Origin: Thalassotalea profundi
GTDB lineage: Bacteria > Pseudomonadota > Gammaproteobacteria > Enterobacterales > Alteromonadaceae
Length of the DNA stretch: 64,000 bases
NCBI RefSeq assembly: GCF_014653195.1
Contig: NZ_BNAH01000016.1
Coordinates: 24,556-88,555, forward strand
Direction: 5' to 3'
This document shows positions 61,896 to 64,000 of the stretch, piece by piece (position 1 is the stretch's first letter; every line of letters begins with the position of its first letter). The position numbers and the translations under genes are program-made. A model generated the notes under the pieces. It was not told the DNA's origin. It was given only the letters and a program-made list of their open reading frames with translations, and ran no database searches.

Positions 61896-62750
61896 ATGAC
61901 AACTCACCTAACACCCGTACTACCAAATGCAGGAAGCTTTGAAGCTTACTTGTCCTATGTAAATAGCCAACCTGTAGTAGATGAGCAGCAAGAAAAAACG
62001 TTGTTTGAAGACTATCAACAACGAAATAATTTAGCAGCAGCACAAAAGCTCGTGCTCTCGCATTTAAGGTTCGTAGCCTATATTGCTAGAAGCTATAAAG
62101 GCTATGGTTTACCTTTAGATGATTTAGTACAAGAAGGCACTATTGGCTTGATGAAGTCAGTAAAGAAATTTAGTTTAGATTTCGGCGTGCGGTTATCCTG
62201 TTTTGCTGTGTATTATATTAAATCGGAAATTCAAGAATATATCATAAAGAACTGGCGTTTAGTTAAGGCTACTACAACAAAGGCGAAACGAAAGCTATTC
62301 TTTAATTTACGTAAATTAAAATTGAGTACACAATGGCTATCGTTTAAAGAAAAAAATGATATAGCAGATCAATTACAAGTCACCAAAGAAGATGTTTCTG
62401 ATATGGAGGTGCAGCTTACTCAATCAGATTTTTATATCAATTCTTCATTGAATGATAATGCTGATAGTCAAGCAAGCTCAGAATTCATATTGCAAGACCA
62501 ATCTGAAACCTTTACATCAAAATTGATGAGGCAAGACTTTACTGAAAAAGCATTCAAACAAGTCAAATTATTTATACAGGAATTAGATGAACGTTCAAGA
62601 GACATTATTGAAAACCGATGGTTAGCACAAGAAAAGTTAACGAACAAATATTTTTCTGAAAAGTATGGTGTTTCCCAAGAACGTATAAGACAAATAGAAG
62701 AGAAAGCACTGGCAAAATTAGGACAAAAGTTAGCAATATTCAATAGATAA
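61896..62750 (+). CDS. RpoH-family (sigma32) RNA polymerase sigma factor, probable paralogue
   Basis: A 284-residue sigma factor of the RpoH size. Region 2 has LVLSHLRFVAYIARSYKGYGLPLDDLVQEG split around helix 2.1, and GLMKSVKKFSLDFGVRLSCFA. The RpoH box KLFFNLRK lies at residues 133-140. Region 4 has LDERSRDIIENRWL and GVSQERIRQIEEKALAKLG. Compared with E. coli RpoH, region 1.1 and the middle vary more. Classical rpoH stands next to ftsEX; this context with a protease and Hsp20 suggests a second copy. SD AAGGAGG lies 8 bases before the ATG. Confidence 0.88.
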   Translation: MTTHLTPVLPNAGSFEAYLSYVNSQPVVDEQQEKTLFEDYQQRNNLAAAQKLVLSHLRFVAYIARSYKGYGLPLDDLVQEGTIGLMKSVKKFSLDFGVRLSCFAVYYIKSEIQEYIIKNWRLVKATTTKAKRKLFFNLRKLKLSTQWLSFKEKNDIADQLQVTKEDVSDMEVQLTQSDFYINSSLNDNADSQASSEFILQDQSETFTSKLMRQDFTEKAFKQVKLFIQELDERSRDIIENRWLAQEKLTNKYFSEKYGVSQERIRQIEEKALAKLGQKLAIFNR

Positions 62751-62773
62751 GACTTATAACTAAAAGGTGAAAT

Positions 62774-63889
62774 ATGGACAGCAAAATAAATTTATTAACG
62801 TTGCTAAGACTAGTATTGTGGCTATTCGTTACCATCTATTTGATAAATTTATTACTGCCGGTATTTGAAAAATACCTCATCCCCCAAAATGCAGTGCCAC
62901 GAGTTGTTTCTGCAAGAGGTGAGCTCGCAGATACAGAAAAGACTACTATTGATATTTTTAATAAAACAAGTCCATCTGTTGTTTATATTTCCACAAGTAA
63001 AACCCTTAGAAGTTTTTGGAGCCGTGATGTGCGTAAGGTGCCTCGTGGCACTGGCTCTGGAATTATTTGGGATGAATTTGGGCACATAGTCACCAACTAT
63101 CACGTCATTAAAGGTGCTTCTGAGGCAAATATCCGACTAAATGACGGTAGAACTTATCCCACTCGTTTAGTAGGTATCAGCCCCAATCACGATTTAGCTG
63201 TACTCAAAATAGATGTGAGATTAGATTTACCTCCAGCGGTTCCTATTGGTTTAAGTGAAGATTTACAAGTTGGACAATCAGTATTAGCCATTGGCAACCC
63301 ATTTGGTTTAGATTATACATTAACCAGCGGCATAGTCTCTGCACTTAACAGATCCCTATCCGCAGATTCAGATTTAATCATTAATAATCTCATTCAAACT
63401 GATGCGGCAATTAATCCGGGCAATTCTGGTGGGCCGTTACTCGATAGTGCAGGCAGATTAATAGGGATTAACACCGCAATTTATAGCCCTTCTGGTACCT
63501 ATGCAGGTATTGGTTTCGCCGTACCTGTTGATACAGTAAATCGCGTTATCCCCCAATTAATTTCTACGGGTCGTTATACAAGACCATCTATGGGTATTTC
63601 AATAGACAACGATATTAATAGGCAGCTAAATAGACAGCTAGGTATTCAAGGTGTTGTTATATTAGAAATCGCAGCTAATTCACCCGCATTTAAAGCTAAT
63701 CTGCAAAGCGCACAAGTCACTAAATTCGGTATTACACTAGGCGATGTTATTCAATCAATAAATGGTAAAAAAGTTTCTAGCGTCAAATCTTTTTTATCAG
63801 AACTGGATAATTTTGAAATAGGAGAAACTATTCCGATTGGTCTTTTAAGGGATGATAAAAAAATTCAGATTCAAATTACGCTAGAGTAG
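62774..63889 (+). CDS. Membrane-anchored S1C serine protease (DegS/DegP-like)
   Basis: A 371-residue protein. One N-terminal helix (about 7-29) without a signal-cleavage site anchors it. The trypsin-like domain has the triad His110 (TNYHVI), Asp140 (NHDLAVLK) and Ser218 (NPGNSGGP). A single PDZ domain (about 270-365) contains GVVILEIAANSPAFKANLQ and LGDVIQSINGKKV. One PDZ and an anchor match DegS rather than DegP, but size and context differ from E. coli degQS. It follows the sigma-factor gene by 23 bases and closes the operon before the rRNA terminator. Confidence 0.9.
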   Translation: MDSKINLLTLLRLVLWLFVTIYLINLLLPVFEKYLIPQNAVPRVVSARGELADTEKTTIDIFNKTSPSVVYISTSKTLRSFWSRDVRKVPRGTGSGIIWDEFGHIVTNYHVIKGASEANIRLNDGRTYPTRLVGISPNHDLAVLKIDVRLDLPPAVPIGLSEDLQVGQSVLAIGNPFGLDYTLTSGIVSALNRSLSADSDLIINNLIQTDAAINPGNSGGPLLDSAGRLIGINTAIYSPSGTYAGIGFAVPVDTVNRVIPQLISTGRYTRPSMGISIDNDINRQLNRQLGIQGVVILEIAANSPAFKANLQSAQVTKFGITLGDVIQSINGKKVSSVKSFLSELDNFEIGETIPIGLLRDDKKIQIQITLE

Positions 63890-63924
63890 CTCTGTCCCTA
63901 TACGTTAAATTAATATTCATAAAG

Positions 63925-63960
63925 CAAAAAACCCGTAGCCTTAGCTACGGGTTTCTTTAA
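63925..63960. terminator. Bidirectional terminator between protease gene and rRNA operon
   Basis: AAACCCGTAGC (63929-63939), loop CTTA, GCTACGGGTTT (63944-63954). A run of A on the left gives a T-tail for the minus-strand rRNA transcript; GTTTCTTT follows on the plus strand. Confidence 0.85.
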
Positions 63961-63962
63961 TT

Positions 63963-64000
63963 AGAAGTCTAGCAATGTCCTACTCTCACATGGGAACTCC
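63963..64000 (-). rRNA. rrf: 5S ribosomal RNA, 3' end only
   Basis: The last bases are the reverse complement of a 5S rRNA 3' region: on the minus strand they read GGAGTTCCCATGTGAGAGTA, then GGACATTGCTAGACTTC, matching Alteromonadales 5S rRNA. The gene continues beyond the window. The mature end is placed approximately. Confidence 0.85.

Noticed and set aside
55722..63889. Transmissible locus of stress tolerance (tLST/LHR type)
   Set aside because: It shares Hsp20 and a Deg-type protease in theme, but the clpG/clpK, ftsH, trx and kefB genes of that island are absent and the gene set is different.

Overview
The window looks like chromosome of an AT-rich marine gammaproteobacterium. The gene content (cysJIH, fadBA, groESL, aroQ-accBC, dsbD, ppaC), the many secreted peptidases and c-di-GMP proteins, and the protein sequences fit Alteromonadales, most likely a Colwellia/Thalassotalea-type organism. 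That placement is inference from family resemblance, not a search. I saw no prophage, insertion sequence, CRISPR array or tRNA. The far right edge holds the 3' end of a 5S rRNA on the minus strand, so an rRNA operon lies just outside.

Layout. 1-4528: zinc homeostasis (DUF2796 protein cut by the window edge, Zur, MerC-like protein, SEC-C mini-protein, then a divergent pair of DUF3299 lipoprotein and ABC transporter around a 41-bp palindrome that resembles a Zur box). 4746-9257: M1 peptidase, DUF6702 protein and two unknown proteins. 9401-14489: groESL with a heat-shock promoter, fxsA, cutA, dsbD. 14547-18614: a three-gene minus-strand unit of small phosphate-binding-like protein, outer-membrane barrel and GGDEF-EAL protein; its first gene seems to lack an AUG start. 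18966-24779: aroQ, accB, accC, an oxidoreductase-like mini-protein, elbB, and a MocR regulator divergent from an EamA exporter. 25017-36040: metzincin-type protease, fbp, GbsR regulator, ppaC, acetyltransferase, M14 carboxypeptidase, topB. 36041-36849: a guanidine-II riboswitch in front of gdx and an ACT-domain gene. 37019-40357: fadBA. 40668-47694: ion channel, a MacB-like ABC operon with three successive periplasmic adaptors, and an MFS protein. 47758-55544: REC-DUF3369-GGDEF-EAL response regulator, TIGR03899-type protein, cysJIH.

55722-63889 is the most unusual part. It holds an IbpA-type small heat-shock protein, a 33-codon ORF, a GldA-like ATPase with a fused GldF-GldG-like permease and a DUF4340-type partner, then a small membrane or secreted protein, an RpoH-family sigma factor and a membrane-anchored S1C (DegS/DegP-like) protease. 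Sigma32-like promoters stand before the heat-shock gene and before the ABC operon. Nearly identical ROSE-type RNA-thermometer hairpins (UUGCU with a bulged G pairing with AGGA of the ribosome binding site, flanked by a 4-bp UAUR/UAUA helix) stand before both the hsp20 gene and the small protein-rpoH-protease operon. I read the locus as a self-contained, temperature-controlled envelope and protein-quality module carrying its own sigma32 paralogue. The parts are seen in the sequence; the module is inference.
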